Under the pieces are notes generated by a model that did no database searches, was not told the origin of the DNA, and was given only the letters and a program-made list of their open reading frames with translations. 64,000 nucleotides of DNA from Ruegeria sp. A3M17 (GTDB lineage Bacteria; Pseudomonadota; Alphaproteobacteria; Rhodobacterales; Rhodobacteraceae), in NCBI RefSeq assembly GCF_003318255.1, contig NZ_QOCF01000013.1:62001-126000 (forward strand). The letters are read 5' to 3'. The position numbers and the translations under genes were made by a program. This document shows positions 27,308 to 36,384 of the stretch, piece after piece. Numbering within the stretch: position 1 is the first letter of the stretch; the number at the start of each line of letters is the position of its first letter.

Positions 27308-30300
27308 TTACCCAACCAGAAGGCGTGCGGCGGGACCCGGCCCATAGCTGGCAGAGATCTGTGCAATATCAACCTCGTAAGTGCCGGTTACGCCATCGGC
27401 GGCTTTCATCGTTGATGGGTATGTCCAGCGCGGCTCTGACGTAACCTGTTCGCGTATTACTGACCCGTTTATCCTGATTTTCACCAGATAGGCTTCAGTC
27501 TCTTCCCCTAGCGGCACGTCAAATCCACCCCAGTCATCGCCGTCCAGCCGGGTTCGACGGATCCACGAGATTTCGTCACCCGCTCCGGTTTTCGCCAATT
27601 TGACATGCACCGGAGCGTAAGGCCGCAATCCGTTTCCGTCGAAGGCGTGAAGCTGGTGGAGGAAAGAAGGATCGTCATAGGCACGCGTTCCCGGCCCAAT
27701 GCGATAATGTTTCGCCACCCGCCGTTCAGACCGCAGCAGCCCGGTTTGGAACACTCGTTCATCCAGCAAGACAAAAGTTGAACCTTCAGGCCAGGTGTCG
27801 GGCATGACACTGTCCGTCCCCAATTGCCCGCGCAGGCGCCCCGACAGGGCATAGGTCCCCTGACCCACAAGTTCGGCGCTGGCGAACTGGAACAGTTCCC
27901 AGTTGCCGGGCGTCCCGTCCCCTAATGCGGCCAGATTGGCACCATTCAACAAAGCGTCGCGCGGGCGCGATTCCAGCAAGCCATCGACCAGCCTGACGCG
28001 CAGCGGCGCACCGTCGTCCCAAATCCCTATGCCGGCCCGCCGCAGAGGTGTTTGGGTAAACCCGATGACGGCCTGTGCCGAGATAACCTCTTGCAAGGTA
28101 TAATCCTCATCATTCACGGCCGAAAATACTACGGCGCTTCCTGGCCAGGGGTCGGCGGACACAGCCAGGTAAGGCGCATGCGGCACCTCTGAGCCGGTTA
28201 TCAGCGGCAGATCCATGAACACCGGCAGAACCGGAACCGGGGCGACGAAGGGCTTGGTCGAGACTATGTCATCAGGCAGGTCAGACGGCGCGTATATTCC
28301 CGGTTCGATCCGAACGGCATCCGCCAATTGCATCTCGGCTTGCTCCAGTCGATCGATCCTGAAACGCGCACCCTGCCCGCCCTCATCCAGGCTGATGACA
28401 TCCCCCGCGCCGATGTGCCCCAACGAAGGCGGCAGCGCAAAGCGCACGGTTTCGCGGGACACCCGCGCCTCGCTAAGCCATCGTTCCGCCGTCTGGCGAC
28501 CTTCGGCACGTGTCATTGACAGGGGCATCTCGTTGACAGACACCGAATGGGTCCGCGTGTCGGGCAGAACGGCCTCTTCCGCGACGATGTCATGATCCCC
28601 ATCCGATTGGACAAAGCGCAAGCGCACCCGGCCAGTCATTTCAGCCTCGGCTTCGCGGCGATGTTCGATACCGGCTTCAATATCAGAGCTGAGCGCCAGA
28701 TGTTCCTGATCCAGCGCGATGGCGCGTTGCCCATTGCGCATCTGAAACCGCAATACGCCATCCCTCTCGATCGCATCGAAACCGTAGCGCAGCATCAACG
28801 GCTGCAAGGCGGATCGCGCGTCCGAGACCTGTTCGATAGCATAGCCGCGCACCACACCATAAAGACGCGAAGTGTCGATGTCGGTCACGCCAGCCCCGTG
28901 ACAAATCTCGGTCACCACTGACGCCAGCGTGCGCGACCCCGACCGCCCGTTCAACCAATGCCCTCGCGCGAAATTCTCACCATCACTCCACTGGCTTTGC
29001 AGGTTCGGGAAGGTTGGATATGGTCGCGCATCCCAGGCCCAAACATAGGCGTTGGACAGATCAATCATGTGGCCGCCGTAAGTATTGGAAACCGGGTTGT
29101 TTTTTGCCTGGGACCAATAGCCCAAAATCGCCTTGAGATACTGAACCTGAATGAAATCATCCCGCAGACCGTTGGAATAGCGCGGCAGCTTGGATTCCGA
29201 GGATTTCGGGTCCAGAAATTTGTTCGGCTGATTGGTGCCTTTGTCGATGGCCGCACAGCCCAGTTCCGTGAACCAGATCGGCTTGGACATGGGCACCCAT
29301 GCGGTCCGATTAGCTTGACGCACGCCTCCGATCCGTTCGTGATGCGGCTGCGACCACCAGTTGCGTATATCCTTGTATCGCCAGATCCAGGCCTCATCAT
29401 GCGCCTGATCTTCGATCGCAGACCGGATCTGCGCTTTGGATTCCTCGGTCGAGGCATAGTACCAATCGTAGCCTTCCCCGCCTTCAACATTACCGCGCAA
29501 GTAGTCCAGATCATAGATCGCATCTACGCCAGCTTTGGTGTCGACGTGATCTTCTCCGTCCCGCCAATCGGACAGGGGCATGTAATTGTCGATACCAACG
29601 AAGTCGATATTGTCATCGGCCCAAAGCGGATCCAGATGAAAGTACCGGTCGCTGCCAGCATCGACGGGTTTGTAACCGAAATACTCGCTCCAGTCGGCGG
29701 CGTAGCCGATTTTGGTGTCCGACCCGAGGATTTTGCGCACTTCCGCCGTGAGGATTTGCATCTGCGCCACGGCCGGAAACCCGTTCGCACCCCTGATCTG
29801 CGTCAGGCCGCGCATCTCAGATGCGATGCAGAACGACGCCACACCACCGGCTGCCTTGCAGAGCGCCGCATAGTGCAGAATGAACCGGAACAAACCCCAT
29901 TCCTGCGGGCCGGTATAGGTGACGGTGCCATCGCCGACGACAAAGTCACTTGCGCGGGCCTGGCCAAAGAATTGCGCAATCTGAGTGTCAGCCCCGGCTG
30001 TCTTGTCCGGGGATCCGTTGCGCCCCGGTGCCTCGCTCAGCGTGATCCGCCCGCGCCATGGCAGGTGCGGCTGATCGGCGGCGTCAGACCAAGGATCGGG
30101 CAGGCCGTTGCCGCGCAACTGGTCCATCAGGATGAACGGATAGAACATCACTCGCTTGCCGGATGTGTTCAGATGCCGGATCGCTTCGACCACCGACGCA
30201 TCCGCAGGTGTCGCCCCATAAACTGGTCGATCATTTTCGATCTGAACAACCTGGGCAGCTGCCCGGGATACGCCTGATACGCTCCACGGCATGTTCTCGC

Positions 30301-31276
30301 CATCAAACTCTTTGTGCAGGACCTTTGGCTGCACCTTGCACTGACCGCACCGCAGATCGTCGCCAAACCACGACACGACAAGCGACACAGCTTCGCAGGC
30401 GGGCAATTCAGCATTCAGCGCGTGAGTTGAGGTGACCAGATCGGAAACGCCCGAAGCCGAATGCACGTTCGCAGCCCAGCTTTGCCCCTGCCCTTTGGAA
30501 TAGTTCACCTGCCTGCTGGCCAGTGAGTATTCACCCGTACCCGGGATCATCGCCACGCCGCGCACGATCCGGGAAACGGCACCGGGCGTGTCTGGCAGCC
30601 CCGGCTGTTCCTGTCGGACAACCTCAAAGGAAAACTGCGGGACGCGGTTGCCGAACGCGGCAAGTTGAAGGTCCTCGATCACCACATAGGCCGTGCCCCG
30701 GTACGCAGGGACCTGCCCGGTGCCCTCGACGGCCTCGATCAGCGGATCAGGCAACTGATCGTCAGTACCGTTATACAGGCGCATATTCAGCCCCGCGCGC
30801 TCAAGCTCTTCACCATCGGCCCAGATACGCGAGATGTCAGAGATCTGCCCAGCGCCCACCGAAATCGCCAGCGAGATCGAATAGCTGTAGGTATGCGTGG
30901 TCGTGGTTGTTGTGGCCGAACTTGGCCGACGCGACCCTTTCCCGCCCCGCGTAGATTGGGTGGTCGTGCTGGTACTGCGGGTTTCCAGGAAGTCCGATGC
31001 CCAGATGATCTGCCCGCCAACACGCATACGGCCGAACACTGTAGTGACCGAAGCCCCCTCGCCGGTTTCGGTCAGACGGAAACGATCCAGACGGCCGGTT
31101 TCGACGACTTCGCTGCCGCCACCCATCACAGATTGGCTCATCAACCGCTGGTCGATGACCCGCCCCAAGGTCGCGCCGACGGCCCGGCCAATGATTGCCG
31201 TGGAAAGACCCGCGACAGAGCCACCGATCGAACCGCCTAGGGCAGCCCCGGCTGCGGAAAGAACAATCGTAGCCAT
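27308..31276 (-). CDS. GTA g15: host-specificity / megatron tail protein
   Basis: 1322 aa, the largest GTA structural protein. It forms the tail tip that contacts the recipient cell in RcGTA. The N-terminus is Gly/Ala-rich (LSAAGAALGGSIGGSVAG). A TIM-barrel-like domain characteristic of GTA g15 lies around residues 440-740, with FCIASEMRGLTQIRGANGF and GYAADWSEYFGYKP. A phage-tail domain follows (about 780-980), then beta-rich modules to the C-terminus. Its start immediately follows the g14 stop with no gap. No frameshift or truncation is seen. Confidence 0.95.
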   Translation of the reverse strand: MATIVLSAAGAALGGSIGGSVAGLSTAIIGRAVGATLGRVIDQRLMSQSVMGGGSEVVETGRLDRFRLTETGEGASVTTVFGRMRVGGQIIWASDFLETRSTSTTTQSTRGGKGSRRPSSATTTTTTHTYSYSISLAISVGAGQISDISRIWADGEELERAGLNMRLYNGTDDQLPDPLIEAVEGTGQVPAYRGTAYVVIEDLQLAAFGNRVPQFSFEVVRQEQPGLPDTPGAVSRIVRGVAMIPGTGEYSLASRQVNYSKGQGQSWAANVHSASGVSDLVTSTHALNAELPACEAVSLVVSWFGDDLRCGQCKVQPKVLHKEFDGENMPWSVSGVSRAAAQVVQIENDRPVYGATPADASVVEAIRHLNTSGKRVMFYPFILMDQLRGNGLPDPWSDAADQPHLPWRGRITLSEAPGRNGSPDKTAGADTQIAQFFGQARASDFVVGDGTVTYTGPQEWGLFRFILHYAALCKAAGGVASFCIASEMRGLTQIRGANGFPAVAQMQILTAEVRKILGSDTKIGYAADWSEYFGYKPVDAGSDRYFHLDPLWADDNIDFVGIDNYMPLSDWRDGEDHVDTKAGVDAIYDLDYLRGNVEGGEGYDWYYASTEESKAQIRSAIEDQAHDEAWIWRYKDIRNWWSQPHHERIGGVRQANRTAWVPMSKPIWFTELGCAAIDKGTNQPNKFLDPKSSESKLPRYSNGLRDDFIQVQYLKAILGYWSQAKNNPVSNTYGGHMIDLSNAYVWAWDARPYPTFPNLQSQWSDGENFARGHWLNGRSGSRTLASVVTEICHGAGVTDIDTSRLYGVVRGYAIEQVSDARSALQPLMLRYGFDAIERDGVLRFQMRNGQRAIALDQEHLALSSDIEAGIEHRREAEAEMTGRVRLRFVQSDGDHDIVAEEAVLPDTRTHSVSVNEMPLSMTRAEGRQTAERWLSEARVSRETVRFALPPSLGHIGAGDVISLDEGGQGARFRIDRLEQAEMQLADAVRIEPGIYAPSDLPDDIVSTKPFVAPVPVLPVFMDLPLITGSEVPHAPYLAVSADPWPGSAVVFSAVNDEDYTLQEVISAQAVIGFTQTPLRRAGIGIWDDGAPLRVRLVDGLLESRPRDALLNGANLAALGDGTPGNWELFQFASAELVGQGTYALSGRLRGQLGTDSVMPDTWPEGSTFVLLDERVFQTGLLRSERRVAKHYRIGPGTRAYDDPSFLHQLHAFDGNGLRPYAPVHVKLAKTGAGDEISWIRRTRLDGDDWGGFDVPLGEETEAYLVKIRINGSVIREQVTSEPRWTYPSTMKAADGVTGTYEVDIAQISASYGPGPAARLLVG

Positions 31277-31723
31277 TTACTTGACCTCCAGCGGAAATGC
31301 GAAACAGGCGACAACCCGGCGACGCCAAGGGTCGCTCAGGGCGTTTTCTACAACGCCGTGCCCGGAATATGCGTGAATGAACCGCGGGACCGCGCCGATT
31401 TCGCTGGCAACACCCACATGTTTGGCGATGCCGCCATCGCGCATGCGGAACAGCAATACGTCGCCTGTTGCCAGTTCCGAGGGCCGCTTTGATGTCAAAT
31501 TTCGGCGGGCGGCATCCCACATGCGTTCATCACCCTGCGGCTCTGACCAGTCCATGCTGTAGCTCGGCACGGACTCCGGCTCAGCTCCGTACAACGCGCG
31601 CCAGATGCCGCGTAGCAATCCCAAACAATCCGCCCCCGCGCCCCTGACGGACGCCTGATGCACGTACGGCGTGCCTAGCCAACGCCGCGCTTCTGCAACT
31701 ATGTCCTGCCGGTCTACTGTCAT
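31277..31723 (-). CDS. GTA g14: NlpC/P60-type cell wall peptidase
   Basis: 148 aa. The NlpC/P60 catalytic Cys is in VRGAGADCLGLLRGIWR and the His is in AKHVGVASEIG. In RcGTA the product sits in the baseplate and opens the recipient's peptidoglycan during DNA delivery. The chosen ATG overlaps the g13 stop as ATGA; the longer in-frame extension lies inside g13 and is unlikely. Confidence 0.93.
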   Translation of the reverse strand: MTVDRQDIVAEARRWLGTPYVHQASVRGAGADCLGLLRGIWRALYGAEPESVPSYSMDWSEPQGDERMWDAARRNLTSKRPSELATGDVLLFRMRDGGIAKHVGVASEIGAVPRFIHAYSGHGVVENALSDPWRRRVVACFAFPLEVK

Positions 31724-32607
31724 CGTCTGCTGCCCCCTTTGTTCGGTTTGTCTTTCTTGGGAACAGCCATCACCCAATCCTCACCCGGCAAGTCCGGAAA
31801 ACCTTGAAAATTGATGAGGTTGTTGAATTTTCTTCGGCAGGTCTCCATGCGCTTGTCGCACCCGGCCGTCAGCCGGACACGATCACCGACTGTCAGTCCG
31901 CCACTGATCCCCGTCCATAAGGTGACATTGCGCCCACCCGAGACACGCTTATCCTGTTTGACCGACGCCCAAAGACCCGAGGCCGTGCCGGAAATCACAT
32001 CCAGGCGGCCACGTTCGAACCATGCCATATCCGGCGCGTCCGCGCCTTTCAGCTGCAGCACACTGCCCGCCGACAGGCTGACGATCTCAGCCTCTGCCTG
32101 AAAACCAGGTGCTGCCGCGTTGAATCGGCAAGCGCCGTCGCCCAGCACTGCGGTGCAAGGTTTTTGGTAAATCCGCCCCAAGGGCCGGTTCAGCAGATCC
32201 GTCAGCCCTCGCAGCTCAGCATGAAACGCCCCGCCACCACGACGCATTTCCCCAATCGAACCACGAAACTGTAGAGTTCTTTGTTCAGGGTCTGCCCAGT
32301 TCACCAACCAAGCCCGAACCTGAGCACCGTCAAACCGCCCGGCCTCAATGTCCTCTTCCCTGATTGCCGCATCAGACAGCGCACCCATCGCTTCAGAGTT
32401 GTCAATCGAAAGCCCGGTTGCCTGTTCGATCGCAGCTGCGGTCAGGCCAGAGCTTGCTTTGAATGTCAGCCCGTCAAAGCGCAACTCCATATCATGATCG
32501 GTAAACCCATAGACCTGCCCATCCGTGCGGGTAATTGCCCAACACCGACAGGTGGTGGTCACCCCGCTTTGCAGATGCTCCTGCAATCCCTGTGCATTAC
32601 CCCCCAT
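31720..32607 (-). CDS. GTA g13: tail hub protein (DUF2163)
   Basis: 295 aa with the DUF2163 N-terminal pattern (TTTCRCWAITRTDGQVYGFT, then DHDMELRFDGLTF). Two CxxxC-like clusters (KPCTAVLGDGACRFN and TAGCDKRMETCRRKFNN) resemble the metal-binding hub protein of RcGTA. It overlaps g12 by one base and g14 by four, typical of the tightly coupled GTA operon. Confidence 0.93.
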   Translation of the reverse strand: MGGNAQGLQEHLQSGVTTTCRCWAITRTDGQVYGFTDHDMELRFDGLTFKASSGLTAAAIEQATGLSIDNSEAMGALSDAAIREEDIEAGRFDGAQVRAWLVNWADPEQRTLQFRGSIGEMRRGGGAFHAELRGLTDLLNRPLGRIYQKPCTAVLGDGACRFNAAAPGFQAEAEIVSLSAGSVLQLKGADAPDMAWFERGRLDVISGTASGLWASVKQDKRVSGGRNVTLWTGISGGLTVGDRVRLTAGCDKRMETCRRKFNNLINFQGFPDLPGEDWVMAVPKKDKPNKGGSRR

Positions 32608-33239
32608 CAGACCCGCACCTCGACCACCGGAACGTTGGGCACGTCGCCTGCCTGAAAGCTGGCCACGCTGGTCTGGATCATGTCGGTGTCGAACCGAACA
32701 GGCACGTCAAACTCGAACCCGGCCGTTATTTCCACATCTTGCGGAGGTGCGATCGTGAACGTGACCCGGCCCCGCGCCAGATCCACCTCGAAATCCACGC
32801 CTTCGCGCATTTCGTCCTGTTCAAGACCAAGTTTGACTGTCCCGAGAACTGGTTTGATGATTGGTCGGACGTATTTGAACCCGCCAGAGCTGTAGGTTTT
32901 CACCAATTGGAACTCGGTCGTCTTGCCGTCGCCACGCGCGATGACCTGATCGGCATTCTCTACCTCAGCCGTTGCTGCGCCCGACTTGAAGTCAGACCAA
33001 TCTTTCCACCGAAATCCGAACATCTGCCCCTGCCGCGCCTCGAAGAACGAAATCAGCGCTTCGATATTATCCAACGAGCGCATCCCCAGCCCGGCATCAT
33101 AGCGTCGCCTTGAATGGGCCCAGGGCGTGTTACGTTCTTCAAACCCATTGGCCAGCGTCACGATATCTGTGCGCCGCTCGGGGCCGCCTACCGAACCAAA
33201 GCTCAGGCTGGCGGGAAATCTAACCTCATGGAAATTCAT
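32607..33239 (-). CDS. GTA g12: distal tail protein (DUF2460)
   Basis: 210 aa, full-length DUF2460: FHEVRFPASLSFGSVGGPER at the start and NTPWAHSRRRYDAGLGMRSL. It forms the ring linking tail tube and baseplate in RcGTA. The start is the ATG preceded by AGGGAG; an ATG five codons earlier is inferior. The C-terminus is a beta-sandwich (TFTIAPPQDVEITAGFEFD). Confidence 0.94.
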   Translation of the reverse strand: MNFHEVRFPASLSFGSVGGPERRTDIVTLANGFEERNTPWAHSRRRYDAGLGMRSLDNIEALISFFEARQGQMFGFRWKDWSDFKSGAATAEVENADQVIARGDGKTTEFQLVKTYSSGGFKYVRPIIKPVLGTVKLGLEQDEMREGVDFEVDLARGRVTFTIAPPQDVEITAGFEFDVPVRFDTDMIQTSVASFQAGDVPNVPVVEVRV

Positions 33240-33255
33240 GGCCTGCTCCCTCAAG

Positions 33256-33918
33256 TTACCTGTTGCGATTGCCGCGCCCCAGCGCGCGGCTCATCTGCGC
33301 CGCAATCTGGCTTTGACTGCGACGGAACCCCTGTACGTCCGGGGTGGTGATGTTCATCACGACATTGACGGCACGCCCACTGCCCGAGGTGCGCACCCCA
33401 AGTTTACCGTCCGACCCGCGCGCCAAAGGCATGATCGCTTCGGGGCCGGCTTCCCCCATCAACCCGGTTCCGCCGCGCATGGGAAATGTGGTTGGGCCGC
33501 TGACAACGCCGCCATTGGCGAAGGGCATCACCCGCCCTTGCGAAAAGCTGCCGCCGTCGGCAAATGGCAAAAGCCCCTGCACCAGACCGCCAACGGTTCC
33601 GGCCAGCATCCCGCCAAAGTGATCCGTCACCGGCTTGATCGCCGCCGAATACGCCGTGCGGATCATTGAGTTCTTCAAAACGTCCAGCGCATCGGACAGG
33701 TTCATCCCATCCAGCACCACGCCATCGAAGGCTTTGCGCAACCCGCTGGACATGCCGCGTTCCAGCGTCGCGACATCCTTGCCGGTTTCCTCAAACGCCG
33801 CGCTGATCCGTTTCATCTGGCCGTCAAAAGCAGCCGCCATAGATGCCGCGTCGCCCAGCGAGTCGCCCAGCGCATCGCCGCGCTCCTGCAGGTCATCATA
33901 CCCGTCACGATCCGTCAT
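33256..33918 (-). CDS. GTA g11: tail tape measure protein
   Basis: 220 aa, very short for a tape measure, as expected for the short GTA tail. Helical N-terminal half (YDDLQERGDALGDSLGDAAS) and Gly-rich C-terminal half (FPMRGGTGLMGEAGPEAIMP, a motif common to phage tape measures). The ATG is chosen because GGAG lies six bases upstream; a GTG one codon earlier is also possible. It overlaps g10.1 by 14 bases. Confidence 0.93.
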   Translation of the reverse strand: MTDRDGYDDLQERGDALGDSLGDAASMAAAFDGQMKRISAAFEETGKDVATLERGMSSGLRKAFDGVVLDGMNLSDALDVLKNSMIRTAYSAAIKPVTDHFGGMLAGTVGGLVQGLLPFADGGSFSQGRVMPFANGGVVSGPTTFPMRGGTGLMGEAGPEAIMPLARGSDGKLGVRTSGSGRAVNVVMNITTPDVQGFRRSQSQIAAQMSRALGRGNRNR

Positions 33919-34114
33919 CACGCTCTCCTTGTAATTTGTCCGGGTAAGCCTTCAGCAACGCATCCAGGCCAGCCCGGTTCATCGACGGCATCCCTGCGCC
34001 CTGCCCCAACATCAGTTGCAATTCGGCCGGGGTCAGTCGCCAGAACTGATCCGGCGTCAGACGCAGACCGACAAGCGCGGCCCGCATCAAGGCGGGCCAA
34101 TTGAACCCGCTCAT
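33905..34114 (-). CDS. GTA g10.1: small tail assembly protein
   Basis: 69 aa, beginning FNWPALMRAALVGLRLTPDQ and WRLTPAELQLMLG, the pattern of the small phage protein between g10 and g11 (tail assembly chaperone-like). It overlaps g10 by four bases and g11 by 14. With g10 it probably takes the role of phage G/GT chaperones that load the tape measure; that role is inferred from position. Confidence 0.9.
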   Translation of the reverse strand: MSGFNWPALMRAALVGLRLTPDQFWRLTPAELQLMLGQGAGMPSMNRAGLDALLKAYPDKLQGERDDGS

Positions 34115-34431
34115 GCCGGATCCGGCACCATGAAGGCCCGCGCCAACAACTCGGCTGCCGCACGCGCAGCTGCCATCGGGCCACCCTCGATTTCGGCGCT
34201 CAGCAGATCGGCGCGGTTGACGTCGCCGCTACCGCCACGCAACCCGGCCACGATCAGAGCCAATACGTCACCACTGGAAAAAGCTCCGCTTTCGAACCGT
34301 TGCACGAGTTCCACCAGCGAACCGGCACCCAGCTCTTGTTCCAATTCCGCCAAAGCGCCCAGCGTCAGCTTGAGCACCCACCGCTCTCCATCGATGGTCA
34401 AAGCCACCTCGCCCGTCCACGGATTGGCCAT
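34111..34431 (-). CDS. GTA g10: gene transfer agent family protein
   Basis: 106 aa. The family pattern is ANPWTGEVALTIDGERWVLK, LTLGALAELEQELGAGSLVE and ALIVAGLRGGSGDVNR. Matches the GTA_gp10/tail-chaperone family. It lies between the tail tube (g9) and the tape measure, the usual place for tail assembly chaperones. Confidence 0.93.
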   Translation of the reverse strand: MANPWTGEVALTIDGERWVLKLTLGALAELEQELGAGSLVELVQRFESGAFSSGDVLALIVAGLRGGSGDVNRADLLSAEIEGGPMAAARAAAELLARAFMVPDPA

Positions 34432-34435
34432 CGAC

Positions 34436-34849
34436 TTACAGCGCCGTAAAGCTCAGCGCGCCGGCGCTGGCCAAACTCATCTCATAGGTCGCCTCGCCGT
34501 TGTGCGAGCCCGCATATTCGACACCTGTGACCAGAAACGGCCCGTCGACAATGCCGAAATCGGGGATGATGACCTGAAAATCCGGTGTTTCGCCGTCAAA
34601 GAACAATTGCCGCGCGCGTTCATCGGTCCCGGCATCCTTGAACACGCCTGAACCGGATATCGACGCCGATTTGACCCCAGCACCCGATAGAAGTTCGCGC
34701 CAGCCACCCTGACTTTCCAAACTAGTGACATCCACGCTTTCCGCGTTGAAACTGACGCGCGTAGCGCGCAATCCCACGATAGTTTCGAACAGACCGCTGC
34801 CGTTCATATCCACTTTGACCAACAGGTCCTTGCCGTTCTGGGCACCCAT
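34436..34849 (-). CDS. GTA g9: major tail tube protein
   Basis: 137 aa of the TP901-1-like major tail protein family: AQNGKDLLVKVDMNGSGLFE, VGLRATRVSFNAESVDVTSL and SGAGVKSASISGSGVFKD. It polymerises into the hexameric tube through which DNA passes. Its length is normal and it shows no damage. It starts 20 nt after g8. Confidence 0.95.
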   Translation of the reverse strand: MGAQNGKDLLVKVDMNGSGLFETIVGLRATRVSFNAESVDVTSLESQGGWRELLSGAGVKSASISGSGVFKDAGTDERARQLFFDGETPDFQVIIPDFGIVDGPFLVTGVEYAGSHNGEATYEMSLASAGALSFTAL

Positions 34850-34869
34850 ATGCTCTCTCCGTTGATTGG

Positions 34870-35283
34870 TTAGTCATCTTCCACGCGGGCGCGGAATTTC
34901 AGGTCGATCTGGCGGACCGCTCCACCGGTCCCGGCGCGCCGGGCCGAGGCGCGCTCGAACCACAGGCCCACCAGACACCCGCGATCAAGGCTGGGCATGG
35001 CACCGTCCAGCGCGTCACACACCGCACCGGCCAGGGTCTTGGCGGCCCCGAACCCTGCGGCTTCGGACACGACCGAAACCGTGAACCGGTGCACCGCACC
35101 CCCACCCGATCGGTCAGAGGCATCACGAACTTCCTCGGGCCCCAGGGCTACGTAGGTCTGTGGTACTGCACCGACGGGAACTGCGTCATAAATCGCGCCT
35201 CCTGACAGATCGTTTACTCGCGTGTCACCGGACAGCTGCTGGAAAACCGCTGCTTGCAGGGCGGCTGAAACGCCATAGCTCAT
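34870..35283 (-). CDS. GTA g8: tail terminator protein (DUF3168)
   Basis: 137 aa, DUF3168. Features are SYGVSAALQAAVFQQLSGDT, LSGGAIYDAVPVGAVPQTYV and HRFTVSVVSEAAGFGAAK. The family caps the tail tube at the head side. It overlaps g7 by four bases. Confidence 0.93.
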   Translation of the reverse strand: MSYGVSAALQAAVFQQLSGDTRVNDLSGGAIYDAVPVGAVPQTYVALGPEEVRDASDRSGGGAVHRFTVSVVSEAAGFGAAKTLAGAVCDALDGAMPSLDRGCLVGLWFERASARRAGTGGAVRQIDLKFRARVEDD

Positions 35284-35618
35284 GCTGCCACCTCCTCATC
35301 CGCGAAACATGTCAGGTATTGGCCGCGTGGATCACGCTCAGCTACAGCGCGGATGACAAAGCGACGTGTGCCCTCTGCAAAGCGCTGATCCGGCGATGGC
35401 CGCATGGTCGAACCTGTGGGCGCACCCCGGACCACGATGCGATAGCCGACCCGCGATATCGGGACGCCAGCCACCTGCCGCTCGGACCCGCTGCGCGCGG
35501 TCACCTCGGCCCATACCGTGCCCAGCGGCACCCAGGTTTCGGTGTATCCGCCTGACCCATCGGCCACGCGTACCGGCGCCTCCAGCACCAGCGTTCTGTG
35601 CAACCTCGGCGCTTTCAT
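35280..35618 (-). CDS. GTA g7: head-tail adaptor (stopper)
   Basis: 112 aa phage head-tail joining protein: APRLHRTLVLEAPVRVADGS, GTVWAEVTARSGSERQVAG and FVIRAVAERDPRGQYLTC. The start is the ATG overlapping the g6 stop as ATGA; the long N-terminal extension of the open frame lies inside g6 and is not credible. Confidence 0.93.
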   Translation of the reverse strand: MKAPRLHRTLVLEAPVRVADGSGGYTETWVPLGTVWAEVTARSGSERQVAGVPISRVGYRIVVRGAPTGSTMRPSPDQRFAEGTRRFVIRAVAERDPRGQYLTCFADEEVAA

Positions 35619-36214
35619 TGCATCACCCCAGCGCCAAACCGAACTGTGCGATAGCGTTGGATCAGACTGGTGACGCCAAAAGGCATGCACCCAGCACCCA
35701 ACGCTGTCTCGTCGCGGTATTCGTAGTAGTGCGCGGCCAGCAGCAGCACCGCCTGCCCCAGATCGGCGGGCAACCCGCCCCAATCCATTGCCATCCCTGC
35801 GGCAAAGACGATCCTGACAGAACCACCCTTTGGCATCTTCGGCATCAATGACCCCATTGGCCTAAGCCGGGGGCGCTGAGTATCTTTTTCCAACCGGTAT
35901 CTATCCGGCGTGACAACAGTCTCTGCACCGTCTGCGTCTGCCAGCGTCACACTTTTGAGCTCGGTGACCGGAGCCACCGGCAGCACCTCTCCCGACTGAT
36001 CTCGCCAGGCGGTCAGGCTCCAGGAAAAATCGCGCTCGATCAGAACCTTGCCGGTGCGCGCTTCGATTGCCGCAACGGCTGCGCGCAGAAATCCTTTCAG
36101 CACATCATCCTGTACGCTGTCTTCGGCAAAGCCCGTGCCCAGCCGCAGATGCGCCTTAAACTGATCCACCGGCAGCGCCGCATCCGCGATGGCGGTTTCT
36201 TCGATCAACATCAT
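35615..36214 (-). CDS. GTA g6: head-tail connector (adaptor)
   Basis: 199 aa connector with the N-terminal motif ALPVDQFKAHLRLGTGFAED and helical FLRAAVAAIEARTGKVLIE. It connects the portal to the stopper. Two adjacent ATG codons follow GCGGAG at a good distance; the first is used here. It is separated from the capsid gene by about 170 nt, the longest gap in the late operon apart from the insertion between g2 and g3. Confidence 0.92.
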   Translation of the reverse strand: MMLIEETAIADAALPVDQFKAHLRLGTGFAEDSVQDDVLKGFLRAAVAAIEARTGKVLIERDFSWSLTAWRDQSGEVLPVAPVTELKSVTLADADGAETVVTPDRYRLEKDTQRPRLRPMGSLMPKMPKGGSVRIVFAAGMAMDWGGLPADLGQAVLLLAAHYYEYRDETALGAGCMPFGVTSLIQRYRTVRFGAGVMQ

Positions 36215-36384
36215 CCATTTACTCCGCAATCTCGGACCCCTCCGGGGGCCTCACTCAAGAAAATGACGGGCACGCGCCGCCCCACGTTGCTCGGACGGAG
36301 GGGAGCAGCTAGACAACGCAGGGGATCTCACCCCGGCCCGCGCCCGCACCCGAGGGGCCAATGGCCCCCCGGATCCGTCACCGC
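36215..36384 (-). other. Non-coding gap between GTA g5 and g6
   Basis: 170 nt, GC-rich, with hairpin potential around GAGGGGCCAATGGCCCCCCG (about 36351-36370). A gap after the capsid gene is where a partial terminator or mRNA processing site could raise capsid over downstream genes. No reading frame here is convincing. Confidence 0.4.

Noticed and set aside
28958..30277. A 439-codon plus-strand frame inside GTA g15
   Set aside because: The minus strand encodes g15 continuously with GTA domains; the antisense frame has no ribosome binding site or family.
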